From: an uncultured Acetatifactor sp.
Lineage (GTDB): Bacteria > Bacillota > Clostridia > Lachnospirales > Lachnospiraceae
Assembly: GCA_944383825.1 (NCBI GenBank)
Contig: CALWRA010000009.1
Span: 1 to 64,000, forward strand
Length of the DNA stretch: 64,000 nt
Direction of reading: 5' to 3'
The notes beneath the pieces are model-generated. The model made no database searches and had not been told where the DNA came from. It saw only the letters and a program-made list of their open reading frames with translations. Below are positions 1-9,576 of this stretch, piece after piece (the stretch's first letter is position 1; each line of letters opens with the position of its first letter). The translations under genes were made by a program, and so were the position numbers.

Positions 1-58
1 AACTAATATATTTTTTCGTCAAAAACATGCAAAATTTCTTCGGCGTTTTCCTACATTT

Positions 59-592
59 TTACTTTGGCATTGACACCTTGCCAATGGTCTTTATAAGCTG
101 CTGTAAGCCTTTAACGGGCAGATACGCCGCCTGCACAGGTATCAGAATACTGTCGGCACAGGCAAAGGCATTGATTGTAATCATGCCAAGTGAAGGCATA
201 CAGTCAATCAAGATGTAATCGTAATAATCCCGCACCATGCTTATGTACTCCTGCATGATACGCTCCCGGCTCATGACATTCACAAGGGAAACCTCCAGAC
301 CAGAAAGCTCAATGTTGCCCGGCATAAGGTCTATTCCTTCCTCATGGTGTAAAATACCCTCCATTGGCTCAACTTCCTCGTCCTTAATCAGACTGCCCAT
401 AACCGATGCCAATGTTATCTCGATTGCGTCCGGCTCTGTGTACCCCAAACTTGCGGTAAGACTGCCCTGTGCATCGGCATCAATCAAAAGTACCTTTTTC
501 CCCTGTTTTGCCAGTCCAATTCCTAAATTGCTTGTTGTGGTGGTCTTTCCGACTCCACCTTTCTGATTTGCGATTGCTATAACTCTACACAT
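59..592 (-). pseudogene. Truncated ParA/Soj-type partition ATPase
   Basis: The N-terminus carries the deviant Walker A motif KGGVGKTTTT (residues 11-20), followed by the LLIDADAQGS and ILIDCMPSLG motifs of ParA-family ATPases, so the ATPase core is recognisable. The reading frame stops after 177 residues, just past the QQLIKTIGKV helix, where family members usually run on to roughly 250-280 residues. The bases after the stop read as a different short coding-like stretch. The gene therefore looks cut by a deletion or recombination rather than ending naturally. The start is supported by AAAGGAG upstream of the ATG. Genes of this kind with DUF3970-like and DUF6075-like neighbours are typical of Firmicute integrative conjugative elements. 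Truncation is seen; the ICE origin is inferred from family and context. Confidence 0.75.
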
Positions 593-612
593 GATAAATT
601 CTCCTTTGCTTT

Positions 613-792
613 CTACTCATTTTCTTTTACGTTGCTTTTTCTGACTTCCACATAAGCCCTGTGGAATTTCTTTGTTCCTTTATTCGGGTATAAATCTGAA
701 AACTCTGTTACTTCAATCTTGGGATTTCTCTGCAAAATCTTCCCAAACCATTTAATATCATTCTTTGTTCCCATCAATCGAACTTTTAACAT
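613..792 (-). CDS. Small DUF3970-like hypothetical protein
   Basis: This 59-residue protein begins MLKVRLMGTKNDIKWF and is rich in basic and aromatic residues. It resembles the small DUF3970-type proteins found in Firmicute mobile elements, for which no biochemical role is known to me. I chose the ATG at 792 rather than the in-frame TTG just before it. That ATG overlaps the stop of the upstream gene by one base (TGATG), so the two are probably translationally coupled. The gene sits directly upstream of the broken ParA gene, in the same direction. Function is unknown; the family match is by eye. Confidence 0.6.
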   Translation of the reverse strand: MLKVRLMGTKNDIKWFGKILQRNPKIEVTEFSDLYPNKGTKKFHRAYVEVRKSNVKENE

Positions 793-1265
793 CAATCTGC
801 TCCTCCAAACAAGGCATACAGTTTCCGGTTATAAGTTGCATATTCCCGATACCTGATTTGTATTGCCTGCCAAAAATACGGTGCATAGGCACAGCAGAAC
901 AATTCTTCCACTGTATACTGCCTGCACTCATTGATCTGCTCCTCTGCGTCCTTGTAATCGTCCACGCTTGGTGTACCGTTGCAGTACAGATTAAACGCCA
1001 TTCTGACTACTTTCACGCTTCCGCTGGTCTGCCAGCCTTCGTGTAAACATTCTGTCTTTACACAGCCTGTCTTAAAATCATAAATGCGATTTGCATTTCT
1101 TCTGGTATCATCGCTAATGCCAAGACAATAGCAAAGTGCCTTGTGGTACACATCCTGATACCTCACCTCTTTCAATTTCTCATAGTAGAATTTCTCATGT
1201 GCTTCGCTGATAAAAATAAGTTCTTGAGCTTTTTCGGCTCCTGCTCCTAACGCTGTACTACTCAT
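792..1265 (-). CDS. DUF6075-like mobile-element protein
   Basis: The protein (157 residues from the ATG at 1265) contains an ISEAHEKFYYEKL start, a central YDFKTGCVKTECLHEGWQT segment, then AFNLYCNG and a C-terminal FCCAYAPYFWQAIQIRYREY. That layout resembles the DUF6075 family, which is common on Firmicute integrative elements and has no assigned function. GGAGG lies eight bases before the chosen ATG, which is why I prefer it to an in-frame TTG five codons upstream. It begins a three-gene set with the DUF3970-like and ParA genes. An intrinsic terminator lies just upstream, isolating the set from tuf transcription. Confidence 0.6.
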   Translation of the reverse strand: MSSTALGAGAEKAQELIFISEAHEKFYYEKLKEVRYQDVYHKALCYCLGISDDTRRNANRIYDFKTGCVKTECLHEGWQTSGSVKVVRMAFNLYCNGTPSVDDYKDAEEQINECRQYTVEELFCCAYAPYFWQAIQIRYREYATYNRKLYALFGGAD

Positions 1266-1304
1266 GTTCTTTTCCTCCAATTCATAATTTTTCGACTATA
1301 ACAC

Positions 1305-1343
1305 AAAAAGGACACTCTCCTAGTTTTCACTTGGAAAGTGTCC
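1305..1343 (-). terminator. Intrinsic terminator downstream of tuf
   Basis: On the minus strand an 11-base stem (GGACACTTTCC pairing with GGACACTCTCC reversed, one mismatch) and a 12-base loop are followed by TTTTTGTG. It would stop str-operon transcripts about 150 bases after tuf, before the mobile-element genes. Confidence 0.75.
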
Positions 1344-1379
1344 ATTTGATACAAAATTATATGAAATTGGATTCACTAT

Positions 1380-1492
1380 CGCACTACCAAAAACGCATTA
1401 TCACGCATTATTTGGCATTACGCTTCGCAAATTTGTTGCAATTTTGTTGCAAATTCCATTTTCAAAAGCTCGAAAGCCTTGATTTTACTGGA
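1380..1492. other. Likely end of an integrated element next to tuf
   Basis: The stretch between the tuf stop codon and the terminator holds short repeats: two copies of GTTGCAA about ten bases apart and two copies of CGCATTAT. Such repeats near the 3' end of a conserved gene, beside ICE-type genes, resemble integrase arm sites at an element end. No integrase or second attachment site is visible in the window, so this is inference. Confidence 0.35.
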
Positions 1493-2680
1493 TTACTCAA
1501 TGATTGTAGCAACACGGCCTGAACCAACCGTACGTCCGCCCTCGCGGATAGCGAAGGTGAGACCCTGCTCCATAGCGATGGGATGAATCAGCTCGATGGT
1601 CATCTCTACATTATCGCCAGGCATACACATCTCGGTGCCTTCAGGAAGATGGCAAACACCGGTAACGTCAGTTGTTCTGAAGTAGAACTGAGGACGATAG
1701 TTGTTGAAGAAAGGAGTATGACGTCCACCCTCGTCCTTGGTCAGAACGTAAACCTGAGCGGTAAACTTGGTGTGGCAGGTAACGGTGCCGGGCTTTGAAA
1801 GAACCTGTCCTCTTTCGATTTCAGTTCTCTGAATACCACGAAGCAGCGCGCCGATATTGTCACCAGCCTGTGCCTCATCCAGCATCTTGCGGAACATCTC
1901 GATACCGGTAACAACGGTTTTCTTCTTCTCCTCCTTGATACCAACAATCTCAACTTCGTCATTCAGGTGAAGAACGCCACGCTCAACACGGCCAGTAGCC
2001 ACAGTACCGCGTCCGGTAATGGTGAATACGTCCTCTACAGGCATCAGGAAAGGCTTGTCAGTGTCGCGCTGAGGATCAGGAATATACTCGTCTACAGTGT
2101 TCATCAGCTCGAGGATCTTGTCACCCCATTCGCTGGTGGGATCTTCCAGAGCTTTCAGAGCGGAACCCTTAACGATAGGGCAGTCATTAAAGCCGTACTC
2201 CTCAAGCTGCTCGGTAACTTCCATCTCAACCAGCTCGATCAGCTCGGGATCGTCTACCATATCGCACTTATTCAAGAATACAACAATATAAGGAACGCCT
2301 ACCTGACGGGACAGAAGGATATGCTCCTTTGTCTGAGCCATAACGCCGTCGGTTGCAGCAACAACCAGAATAGCGCCGTCCATCTGAGCCGCACCGGTAA
2401 TCATGTTCTTTACGTAGTCAGCATGGCCGGGGCAGTCAACATGTGCATAGTGCCTCTTCTCAGTCTCATACTCAACGTGAGCGGTAGAAATGGTAATACC
2501 ACGCTCTCTCTCTTCGGGAGCCTTGTCGATGTTCTCAAATGCTACTGCCTCGCCGGTGCCAAGTCTCTCATGCAGAACCTTGGTGATTGCAGCCGTCAGA
2601 GTGGTTTTGCCATGGTCAACGTGACCAATGGTACCAATGTTACAATGGGGCTTAGTTCTTTCAAATTTAGCTTTAGCCAT
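1493..2680 (-). CDS. tuf: Translation elongation factor Tu
   Basis: EF-Tu carries aminoacyl-tRNA to the ribosomal A site in a GTP-dependent way. The 395-residue protein is full length. It shows all GTPase motifs: GHVDHGKT (19-26), the RGITI switch I segment, DCPGH, and NKCD. Domains II and III follow, ending [17 protein letters not shown] precedes the ATG. It is the last gene of rpsL-rpsG-fusA-tuf, the usual bacterial str operon order. It is separated from fusA by 150 bases that contain a plus-strand-oriented hairpin, and is followed by a terminator. Its 3' end abuts what looks like the edge of an integrated element, but the coding sequence itself appears intact. Confidence 0.98.
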   Translation of the reverse strand: MAKAKFERTKPHCNIGTIGHVDHGKTTLTAAITKVLHERLGTGEAVAFENIDKAPEERERGITISTAHVEYETEKRHYAHVDCPGHADYVKNMITGAAQMDGAILVVAATDGVMAQTKEHILLSRQVGVPYIVVFLNKCDMVDDPELIELVEMEVTEQLEEYGFNDCPIVKGSALKALEDPTSEWGDKILELMNTVDEYIPDPQRDTDKPFLMPVEDVFTITGRGTVATGRVERGVLHLNDEVEIVGIKEEKKKTVVTGIEMFRKMLDEAQAGDNIGALLRGIQRTEIERGQVLSKPGTVTCHTKFTAQVYVLTKDEGGRHTPFFNNYRPQFYFRTTDVTGVCHLPEGTEMCMPGDNVEMTIELIHPIAMEQGLTFAIREGGRTVGSGRVATIIE

Positions 2681-2765
2681 TATTAAAGTCCTCCTTAAAA
2701 TGATAACACATATTATTTTCTCGCCGAAGCGATATTGTGCGCAATCGGCATACGGTAACTTGGCT

Positions 2766-2798
2766 ACCTCTGATTATATTAAATAATCAGAGGTTTTT
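2766..2798 (+). terminator. Hairpin with T-run between fusA and tuf
   Basis: A perfect 11-base stem (CCTCTGATTAT with ATAATCAGAGG) is followed by TTTTT on the plus strand. In this orientation it would terminate transcription opposite to the operon. On the minus strand it lacks a T-run, so it probably forms a processing or stability hairpin between fusA and tuf. Confidence 0.6.
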
Positions 2799-2830
2799 CA
2801 AGTAATTTTTCATATATTTGCCTGCTTTTA

Positions 2831-4993
2831 TTACTTGCTTTTTGCAGCCAAAACCTTTTCCTGAACGTTCTTGGGAACCTGTTCATATTTCTCAAAGAAC
2901 ATGGAATAATTACCGCGTCCCTGGGTTCTGGAACGAAGGTCGGTAGAATAGCCGAACATTTCCGCAAGGGGTACGAAAGCCCTCACAATCTTGCCGCCTC
3001 CGATGTCGTCCATACCCTCTACGCGCCCGCGGCGTGAATTCAAGTCTCCGATTACATCTCCCATATATTCTTCAGGCATGGTAACCTCTACCTTCATAAT
3101 CGGCTCAAGAAGCACCGGATTTGCCTTCTGCATCGCTTCCTTAAACGCCATGGAGCCTGCGATATGGAATGCCATCTCAGAGGAGTCCACCTCATGATAG
3201 GAGCCGTCGTATACGTTGGCATGAACGCCCAGTACCGGGAATCCTCCCAAAATACCTGCCCGGGCCGCTTCCTGAATTCCTTCTCCCACTGCGGGAATAT
3301 ATTCCTTGGGAATGGCTCCGCCCACGACAGTCGTTTCAAACAGAAGATTGGGCGGATCATTAATCAGAATGTTTGCCTTGGGATCAAACTCAAACTTCTC
3401 ACAGTTTGCCTCCAAGGGCTCAAACTTCACTTTACAATGTCCGTACTGTCCGCGTCCGCCGGACTGTTTTGCATACTTGGAGTCGACCTCCACCGCCTTG
3501 GTGAACGCCTCCTTGTAAGCAACCTGGGGAGCGCCTACGTTCGCTTCCACCTTAAATTCGCGAAGCAGACGGTCCACAATAATTTCCAAATGGAGCTCTC
3601 CCATGCCGGCGATAATGGTCTGACCGGTCTCCGGATTGGTGTGAGCGCGGAAGGTAGGATCCTCCTCTGCCAGCTTTGCAAGGGCCTCTCCCATCTTACC
3701 CTGCCCCGCCTTGGTTTTGGGCTCGATTGCCAGCTCAATAACGGGCTCGGGGAACTCCATAGATTCCAGAATTACAGGATGCTGCTCATCGCATATGGTA
3801 TCGCCGGTGGTGGTAAATTTAAAGCCCACTGCCGCAGCAATATCTCCGGAATAAACCTTATCCAGCTCTGCCCGTTTATTCGCATGCATCTGCAGGATAC
3901 GTCCCACACGCTCCTTCTTATCCTTGGTTGCATTCAGGACATAGGAGCCGGAGTTCATGGTTCCGGAATATACACGGAAAAAGGCCAGCTTTCCTACAAA
4001 GGGATCCGCCATAATCTTAAATGCCAGTGCAGAGAAGGGTTCCTCATCGGAGGAGTGCCTTTCCACCTCATTGCCATCCAGATCTACGCCCTTGATTGCA
4101 GGGATGTCGGTGGGTGCAGGCATATATTCCAGAATTGCATCCAGAAGCTTCTGCACTCCCTTATTGCGGTATGCGGAACCGCAGCAGACCGGAATTGCCG
4201 TACACTCACAGGTAGCCCTGCGCAGAGCCTTCTTCAGCTCTTCCACGGAAGGCTCCTCACCCTCCAGGTACTGCATCATCAGGTCATCGTCCAGCTCACA
4301 GATCTTCTCGATCAGCTCGGAACGGTACAGCTCCGCGTCATCAGCCATATCTCCCAAATCATCCGTAACGGTAATGTCATCGCCCTTGTCATCATTATAG
4401 ATATAAGCCTTCATTTCAAACAGGTCGATAATTCCTTTAAATTCATCCTCTTTGCCAATGGGCAGCTGAAGAACAATTGCATTTTTGCCAAGCCTGGTTC
4501 TGATCTGATCCACTGCGCCGTAGAAATTAGCGCCCAAAATGTCCATTTTGTTAACGAACGCCATACGAGGTACATTATAAGTGTCGGCCTGTCGCCATAC
4601 ATTCTCAGACTGAGGCTCGACACCGCCCTTTGCACAGAACACGCCCACAGCGCCATCCAATACACGGAGTGAACGTTCTACTTCTACGGTAAAATCAACG
4701 TGGCCAGGAGTATCAATAATGTTGATACGATGCTCCAACGCGCCGGGCATGGGCTTGGTTTCTTTTTCCAAAGTCCAGTGGCAGGTTGTAGCGGCTGATG
4801 TGATGGTAATTCCTCTTTCCTGTTCCTGCTCCATCCAGTCCATGGTCGCAGTACCCTCATGAGTATCACCAATCTTGTAGTTAACGCCAGTATAATACAG
4901 AATACGCTCGGTCAATGTGGTCTTACCCGCATCGATGTGAGCCATAATGCCTATATTTCTGGTTCTCTCTAAGGGATATTCTCTTCCAGCCAA
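2831..4993 (-). CDS. fusA: Translation elongation factor G
   Basis: EF-G drives ribosome translocation and, with RRF, ribosome recycling. The 720-residue protein has the GTPase P-loop AHIDAGKT (18-25), the RGITI segment, DTPGHVDF and NKMD. The later EF-G domains contain GGRGQYGH and the SRRGRVEGM region of domain V. The start codon is TTG (CAA at 4991-4993 on the plus strand) with AGGAGG about eight bases upstream; no nearby ATG gives a full N-terminus. It lies between rpsG and tuf in the str operon. Length and motifs match the main EF-G rather than a tetracycline-resistance paralogue. Confidence 0.98.
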   Translation of the reverse strand: MAGREYPLERTRNIGIMAHIDAGKTTLTERILYYTGVNYKIGDTHEGTATMDWMEQEQERGITITSAATTCHWTLEKETKPMPGALEHRINIIDTPGHVDFTVEVERSLRVLDGAVGVFCAKGGVEPQSENVWRQADTYNVPRMAFVNKMDILGANFYGAVDQIRTRLGKNAIVLQLPIGKEDEFKGIIDLFEMKAYIYNDDKGDDITVTDDLGDMADDAELYRSELIEKICELDDDLMMQYLEGEEPSVEELKKALRRATCECTAIPVCCGSAYRNKGVQKLLDAILEYMPAPTDIPAIKGVDLDGNEVERHSSDEEPFSALAFKIMADPFVGKLAFFRVYSGTMNSGSYVLNATKDKKERVGRILQMHANKRAELDKVYSGDIAAAVGFKFTTTGDTICDEQHPVILESMEFPEPVIELAIEPKTKAGQGKMGEALAKLAEEDPTFRAHTNPETGQTIIAGMGELHLEIIVDRLLREFKVEANVGAPQVAYKEAFTKAVEVDSKYAKQSGGRGQYGHCKVKFEPLEANCEKFEFDPKANILINDPPNLLFETTVVGGAIPKEYIPAVGEGIQEAARAGILGGFPVLGVHANVYDGSYHEVDSSEMAFHIAGSMAFKEAMQKANPVLLEPIMKVEVTMPEEYMGDVIGDLNSRRGRVEGMDDIGGGKIVRAFVPLAEMFGYSTDLRSRTQGRGNYSMFFEKYEQVPKNVQEKVLAAKSK

Positions 4994-5031
4994 GATTTTT
5001 TCCTCCTATATTAATAAAAAGCCTGCGAAAC

Positions 5032-5532
<501 letters not shown>

Positions 5533-5647
5533 CTAAGGCCGACTTAAATAGATCATCGGTACTCACATGTGTTTCCCCAAGTGTTCGCGCTGTTATATCT
5601 GCATTACAGAATTCCAACACTTTTCTTAGTTTCGTTATTGTGGTACT

Positions 5648-5668
5648 GGACGATGCTCCTCATCGTCC
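5648..5668 (-). promoter_or_regulatory. Hairpin in the rpsL-rpsG spacer
   Basis: A perfect eight-base stem (GGACGATG with CATCGTCC) closes a five-base loop. There is no T-run, so it is not an intrinsic terminator. It sits where E. coli S7 binds its own mRNA, making a regulatory or processing role possible. Confidence 0.4.
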
Positions 5669-5698
5669 GAAAAGCCTTTTACTTTACAACCGGCGCTA

Positions 5699-6121
5699 TT
5701 ATTTCTTTGCGTCTTTGGGTCTCTTTGCGCCATATTTGGAGCGAGCCTGCTTTCTGTTGGCAACGCCTGCAGTATCCAGTGTACCGCGAATGATATGGTA
5801 TCTGGTACCGGGAAGATCCTTAACACGGCCGCCGCGGATCAGAACAACGCTGTGCTCCTGCAGATTGTGGCCTTCGCCGGGAATATAGCTGGTAACCTCG
5901 ATTCCGTTGGAAAGACGAACTCTGGCAATCTTTCTGAGCGCTGAGTTAGGCTTTTTAGGAGTAGCTGTCTTAACAGCAGTACATACACCACGCTTCTGCG
6001 GAGCGGAAACGTCCGTAGATTTCTTGTGAAGGGAATTATATCCTTTCTGGAGAGCCGGTGCAGTAGACTTCTTTACAGATGTCTGACGTCCTTTTCTTAC
6101 TAACTGGTTAAATGTTGGCAT
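5699..6121 (-). CDS. rpsL: 30S ribosomal protein S12
   Basis: S12 sits at the decoding centre and influences accuracy; mutations here give streptomycin resistance. The 140-residue protein starts [13 protein letters not shown] and has the conserved [13 protein letters not shown] and [12 protein letters not shown] segments. The lysine of PKKPNS, the usual site of resistance changes, is wild type. It is the first gene of the str operon. A consensus promoter lies about 100 bases upstream and GAGGTG precedes the ATG. Confidence 0.97.
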   Translation of the reverse strand: MPTFNQLVRKGRQTSVKKSTAPALQKGYNSLHKKSTDVSAPQKRGVCTAVKTATPKKPNSALRKIARVRLSNGIEVTSYIPGEGHNLQEHSVVLIRGGRVKDLPGTRYHIIRGTLDTAGVANRKQARSKYGAKRPKDAKK

Positions 6122-6159
6122 TCTGTTTCACCTCTTTCTGATTGTAATAATAATCGTTT

Positions 6160-6176
6160 TGTCCGATGATCGGACA
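6160..6176 (-). promoter_or_regulatory. Palindrome in the rpsL 5' leader
   Basis: TGTCCGAT, one base, ATCGGACA forms a perfect 17-base inverted repeat between the str promoter and rpsL. It could fold in the leader RNA or bind a protein. No further assignment is possible from the sequence. Confidence 0.35.
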
Positions 6177-6224
6177 TGTGTGTTTACTGCGCACGAAAAA
6201 AAATGCACCCGCGCACACTATGAT

Positions 6225-6253
6225 AGTATACTTGTTTGCGGATGCATTGTCAA
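6225..6253 (-). promoter_or_regulatory. Promoter of the str operon
   Basis: On the minus strand TTGACA and TATACT are separated by 17 bases, a near-perfect vegetative promoter. It fires toward rpsL-rpsG-fusA-tuf. Confidence 0.9.
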
Positions 6254-6270
6254 CAATATTTTCTATTTTC

Positions 6271-7716
6271 TTACTTCTCCATAAAGACTTTTCGTCGGTC
6301 GGCAAATATCCCCGGACGGCAGAGCTGTCCATATCCTGTTACCGCTTCCTTTGCACCGTCCATTGCCGGATCCCCATACGTATAAAACCACTCCGTCAGC
6401 TGCATGTACAGGCTGTTTACAAGGGCGGCGTATTCCGGATCGTTTATGAGATTTTTGTTTTCCTCCGGATCACTTTCAAGATGATACAGCTCATCCGGCC
6501 CGTAAGGGTAACGACAGATATATTTCCACTCCTTTGTCCTGATCATACGCGTAGGTCCGTATTCATCATATACCACAACCCATCCTTCGGCGGATGTGTT
6601 TCCCGCAAAAATATTCGCAAAGCTTTTTCCCGGGAGATCCTCGGGAAGCGCCCTGTCAATGCCGGCCATCTCAAGCAGAGTGGGAAAGAAATCATACTGG
6701 CTGCACATCCTGGAGCATACCTGGCCCTTCTGGTAATGCCCGGGCCAGGACACCAAAAACGGTACCTTAACTGCCGTATCATACATATTAAAAGGAAATG
6801 TTCCGTTTCCTTTTCCCCATATCCCGTGATGCCCCATATTCATGCCATTGTCCGCCATAAACATAACAATGGTGTCCTCCTGCATCCCCAGCTCCTCCAG
6901 CTTGTCCAGAAGCCTTCCGATATCAGCGTCCATTGCCGTAATGGCCGCGTAATACCCCCGTAGCAGGGCTTTGCGAACCTCGCCGGTACCATAAGGAGCG
7001 CTCTCTATCTGATTGGGATGGATTGGCAGATCCGGGGTGGCTTCAAAATTGCAGTCCCGATACATCTCTATGTACTCCTTGGGATGCTGATCCTCATCCC
7101 AGGGAGAATGAGGCGCGGTATAATGCACACTCAGATAAAAGGGCTCTTTGCTTTCCTGAAACTCCTCAAGCCATCCCAATGCCTTGTCCGTGATGACATT
7201 GGTGACATAGCGGTTCTCAAAATAAATTCTTCCATTCTCCACAATATCCGCCTTGTCATAATAGCAGCCGCCCCTTCCAATGGTAAACCATTTGTCAAAG
7301 CCATGCTGGGGCTCCATGCTGTCCCCCAGATGCCATTTCCCCGACAATGCGCATGTATAGCCGTTTTCCTTCAGTACGTCCGTATAGGTAAGCATTCCCT
7401 CCAGATACCGGATGGGCTTCTCCTCCTGCGCATAGTAGGGATCATCCTTAAGCTCTCCCAGCCCTTCCTTATCCAAATTCCCGGAGCGAATCCAGTCCTG
7501 CACTCCATGGGCGGAAGGAATCCTTCCTGTCAAAAGGCTGGCTCTGGCAGGCGAGCAAACAGGAGATGTGCAGAAAAAGTTTTCAAACCGGTATCCCCCA
7601 GCCGCGATGCGGTCCAGGTTCGGCGTATAAATATCCGTGTTTCCCGCACACCTCATGGCCCAGGCTCCCTGATCATCCGCCAGAATAAATAAAATGTTGG
7701 GTTTCTTTTTGTTCAT
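6271..7716 (-). CDS. Cysteine-type sulfatase, cytoplasmic
   Basis: This 481-residue protein belongs to the alkaline-phosphatase-superfamily sulfatases, which hydrolyse sulfate esters. It starts PNILFILADDQ, giving the metal-binding aspartates, and has the active-site signature CSPARASLLTGR. Its cysteine would be converted to formylglycine, in anaerobes by anSME. A YTAPHSPW segment and a MADNGMNMGHHG metal site follow. GAGAGG lies eight bases before the ATG at 7716; an upstream in-frame start has no such site. No signal peptide is visible, so the enzyme probably acts inside the cell on imported sulfated sugars. It is the last gene of an ABC-transporter operon. The maturase gene is not in this window. 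The exact substrate cannot be told from sequence alone. Confidence 0.9.
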   Translation of the reverse strand: MNKKKPNILFILADDQGAWAMRCAGNTDIYTPNLDRIAAGGYRFENFFCTSPVCSPARASLLTGRIPSAHGVQDWIRSGNLDKEGLGELKDDPYYAQEEKPIRYLEGMLTYTDVLKENGYTCALSGKWHLGDSMEPQHGFDKWFTIGRGGCYYDKADIVENGRIYFENRYVTNVITDKALGWLEEFQESKEPFYLSVHYTAPHSPWDEDQHPKEYIEMYRDCNFEATPDLPIHPNQIESAPYGTGEVRKALLRGYYAAITAMDADIGRLLDKLEELGMQEDTIVMFMADNGMNMGHHGIWGKGNGTFPFNMYDTAVKVPFLVSWPGHYQKGQVCSRMCSQYDFFPTLLEMAGIDRALPEDLPGKSFANIFAGNTSAEGWVVVYDEYGPTRMIRTKEWKYICRYPYGPDELYHLESDPEENKNLINDPEYAALVNSLYMQLTEWFYTYGDPAMDGAKEAVTGYGQLCRPGIFADRRKVFMEK

Positions 7717-7828
7717 GAAAGCATCCTCTCTTTTTACAGTCATTCGCATTGCGGCATATGCGCAGCCGCCGGATTTAGAAAAATTATATCAAAGCCGGAA
7801 GGAGAAAGCAATCCCGGCAAAGGCAAAG

Positions 7829-7863
7829 GCGCCGCCCAATCATCCAAGATGATTTTGCGGCGC
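7829..7863 (-). terminator. Stable hairpin between transporter and sulfatase genes
   Basis: Nested inverted repeats (GCGCCGC/GCGGCGC enclosing AATCATC/GATGATT) form a strong hairpin on the minus strand, but only CTTTGCCTTTG follows. It may be a leaky terminator or an mRNA-stabilising stem that lowers sulfatase expression relative to the binding protein. Confidence 0.45.
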
Positions 7864-7884
7864 TCTGCGCCTTTTGCTATTCTG

Positions 7885-9477
7885 TTACTGCGCCGAAGAG
7901 CCCCATGCGTCAAGCTGAGTCTGAATCTCATCCAAAAGAACCTGTACGCCGCTGTCTTCCAGCGCCTGAAGGAACTTAGGAATATTTTCAGCCGGATCAA
8001 CCATGCCATATTCTAATGCCATGCCATATTCCGCCACCGAATTAGTGATTGCAGCGATTTCCGCCTCCACAGGAGCCGTGTCAAAGGTAAAGCCAAGATG
8101 AGGGCCTGTAACTGCAGATGCGTTATATTCCGTGAACATTTCCTCTATATTTTCCGGATAGGAAATATCCCATTTCTGGTTGAAGGGTGTTCCAAACTGC
8201 CAGCCGTAGGTATAATCATATCCGTTGTCAGCGGGATCAAGGGTTCCGCCCATGGTTCTGTCAATCTGGGTGTCTCCAACCGCCGTGTGGTGCTCGCCTT
8301 CAATTCCATGACGAATCAATGTTCCCACATATTCATCCGTATTCAGCAGGTTAATAAACTCCAGAGCCTTGTCGGGATGCTCGGAGGCAGAGGAAATTGC
8401 CAGCAGGCCGCCCATTCCGTTTCTGGTTTCAAACAGAGGATCCATAAGAGGTACAAAGGTTACGCCATGACCGGTTCTTGCAGCTTCCGATTCTGCCGCT
8501 CCGGGAGCATACTGAATCAAATAAGAGAACAGTCTGCCGTTTGCAAAGTCATTATCCCTGTTTGCATTGTCGTTGCCATAGTTTACAGGATCCTCGGGAA
8601 GATACCCGTTGTTGTACCAATCCCGCACCAGCGTGCAGTAATCCATGTATTCCTGGCTTGCATACTGATTAAATACTTCTGCTTCGCCTTCAAAATTTGC
8701 ATAAGCCGCGACCGCGGAAGCTCCGGGCAGAGTAGGCGTGCCTGTGAGACTCTCATAAGGAACAGCCATGTTGAAAGCCAGTCCGGAAACGCCAATTACA
8801 TTTTGGCCTGCCGCCTGTGATTTCTCTTTCACGGTCTGCAGAACCTGGGTATAATCCTCCATTGTTTTCACAGTGCTCAGATCAATTCCGTATTCCTCCG
8901 CCATATCGCTGTTTACAAAGAATCCGGCCTGCCAGCCCATTTCTTTATAGGAAGGAACGCCGTAAACCTTTCCATTGATAGAGGCCGCGGTCCACAACTC
9001 CTGAGGAATAAAATCATAAGTTTCCTTTGCGTACTGGGGAAGCAGCTCTGTAATATCCATGAAAGCGCCTCTTGCCGCAAACTGCGTATAGTTTGTGGTC
9101 CAGTTCGCCGTAAAGCAAATGTCAAAATACTCTCCGGAATTAATCAGTGTCGGCATTTTTTCCTGATAATCCGGATTTGCGAGAATGGTATAATCAATCT
9201 CCACTCCTATTTTCTCTCTTGTATACTCGTTCAGCGCCTCTATAATCTTAGCCGAATCCGGCGCCACCGGGTTCATAGACATGTACCACTTCAGAGTAAC
9301 AATTTCCTCCGAACCGCTTTCCTGAGCGGCGGAAGTTTCCGTCTGAGCAACGGAAGTATCTGTCGTACCCGCTGCATTTGTAGCCGCAGATGGCTGCTCG
9401 GTGCCGCCGCAGCCTGCCAGCGCAGCCGTGGTGAGAACCAGAGCCAGTCCCGTACTCAATAGCTTTTTCATTTTCAT
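7885..9477 (-). CDS. Extracellular sugar-binding lipoprotein (LipO type)
   Basis: The 530-residue protein is the substrate-binding part of a CUT1-type ABC importer. It begins MKMKKLLSTGLALVLTTAALAGCGG, split here only by description: a basic n-region, a hydrophobic core and an LAGC lipobox whose cysteine would be lipidated. An Ala/Thr/Ser-rich linker follows, then a long solute-binding domain. GGAGG lies before the ATG at 9477. It is the third gene of an operon with two LplB/LplC-like permeases. The large size and these permeases match the LipO/YtcQ family, which often binds complex oligosaccharides. No ATPase gene is present, so a shared MsmX-type ATPase encoded elsewhere is likely. Ligand unknown. 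Confidence 0.88.
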   Translation of the reverse strand: MKMKKLLSTGLALVLTTAALAGCGGTEQPSAATNAAGTTDTSVAQTETSAAQESGSEEIVTLKWYMSMNPVAPDSAKIIEALNEYTREKIGVEIDYTILANPDYQEKMPTLINSGEYFDICFTANWTTNYTQFAARGAFMDITELLPQYAKETYDFIPQELWTAASINGKVYGVPSYKEMGWQAGFFVNSDMAEEYGIDLSTVKTMEDYTQVLQTVKEKSQAAGQNVIGVSGLAFNMAVPYESLTGTPTLPGASAVAAYANFEGEAEVFNQYASQEYMDYCTLVRDWYNNGYLPEDPVNYGNDNANRDNDFANGRLFSYLIQYAPGAAESEAARTGHGVTFVPLMDPLFETRNGMGGLLAISSASEHPDKALEFINLLNTDEYVGTLIRHGIEGEHHTAVGDTQIDRTMGGTLDPADNGYDYTYGWQFGTPFNQKWDISYPENIEEMFTEYNASAVTGPHLGFTFDTAPVEAEIAAITNSVAEYGMALEYGMVDPAENIPKFLQALEDSGVQVLLDEIQTQLDAWGSSAQ

Positions 9478-9576
9478 TGTTTTCCCTCCTGTTTTGTTGT
9501 TTGTTGCTTTATTTACAAAATGTAGCAAGCCACATTTTTATAAATCTTTTTTTCTCATCTCTCCATGTCATTACAA

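Noticed and set aside
3164..4672. Long plus-strand reading frame of 502 codons across fusA
   Set aside because: It lies antisense to a full, well-conserved EF-G and has no family motif; such frames arise from codon bias.
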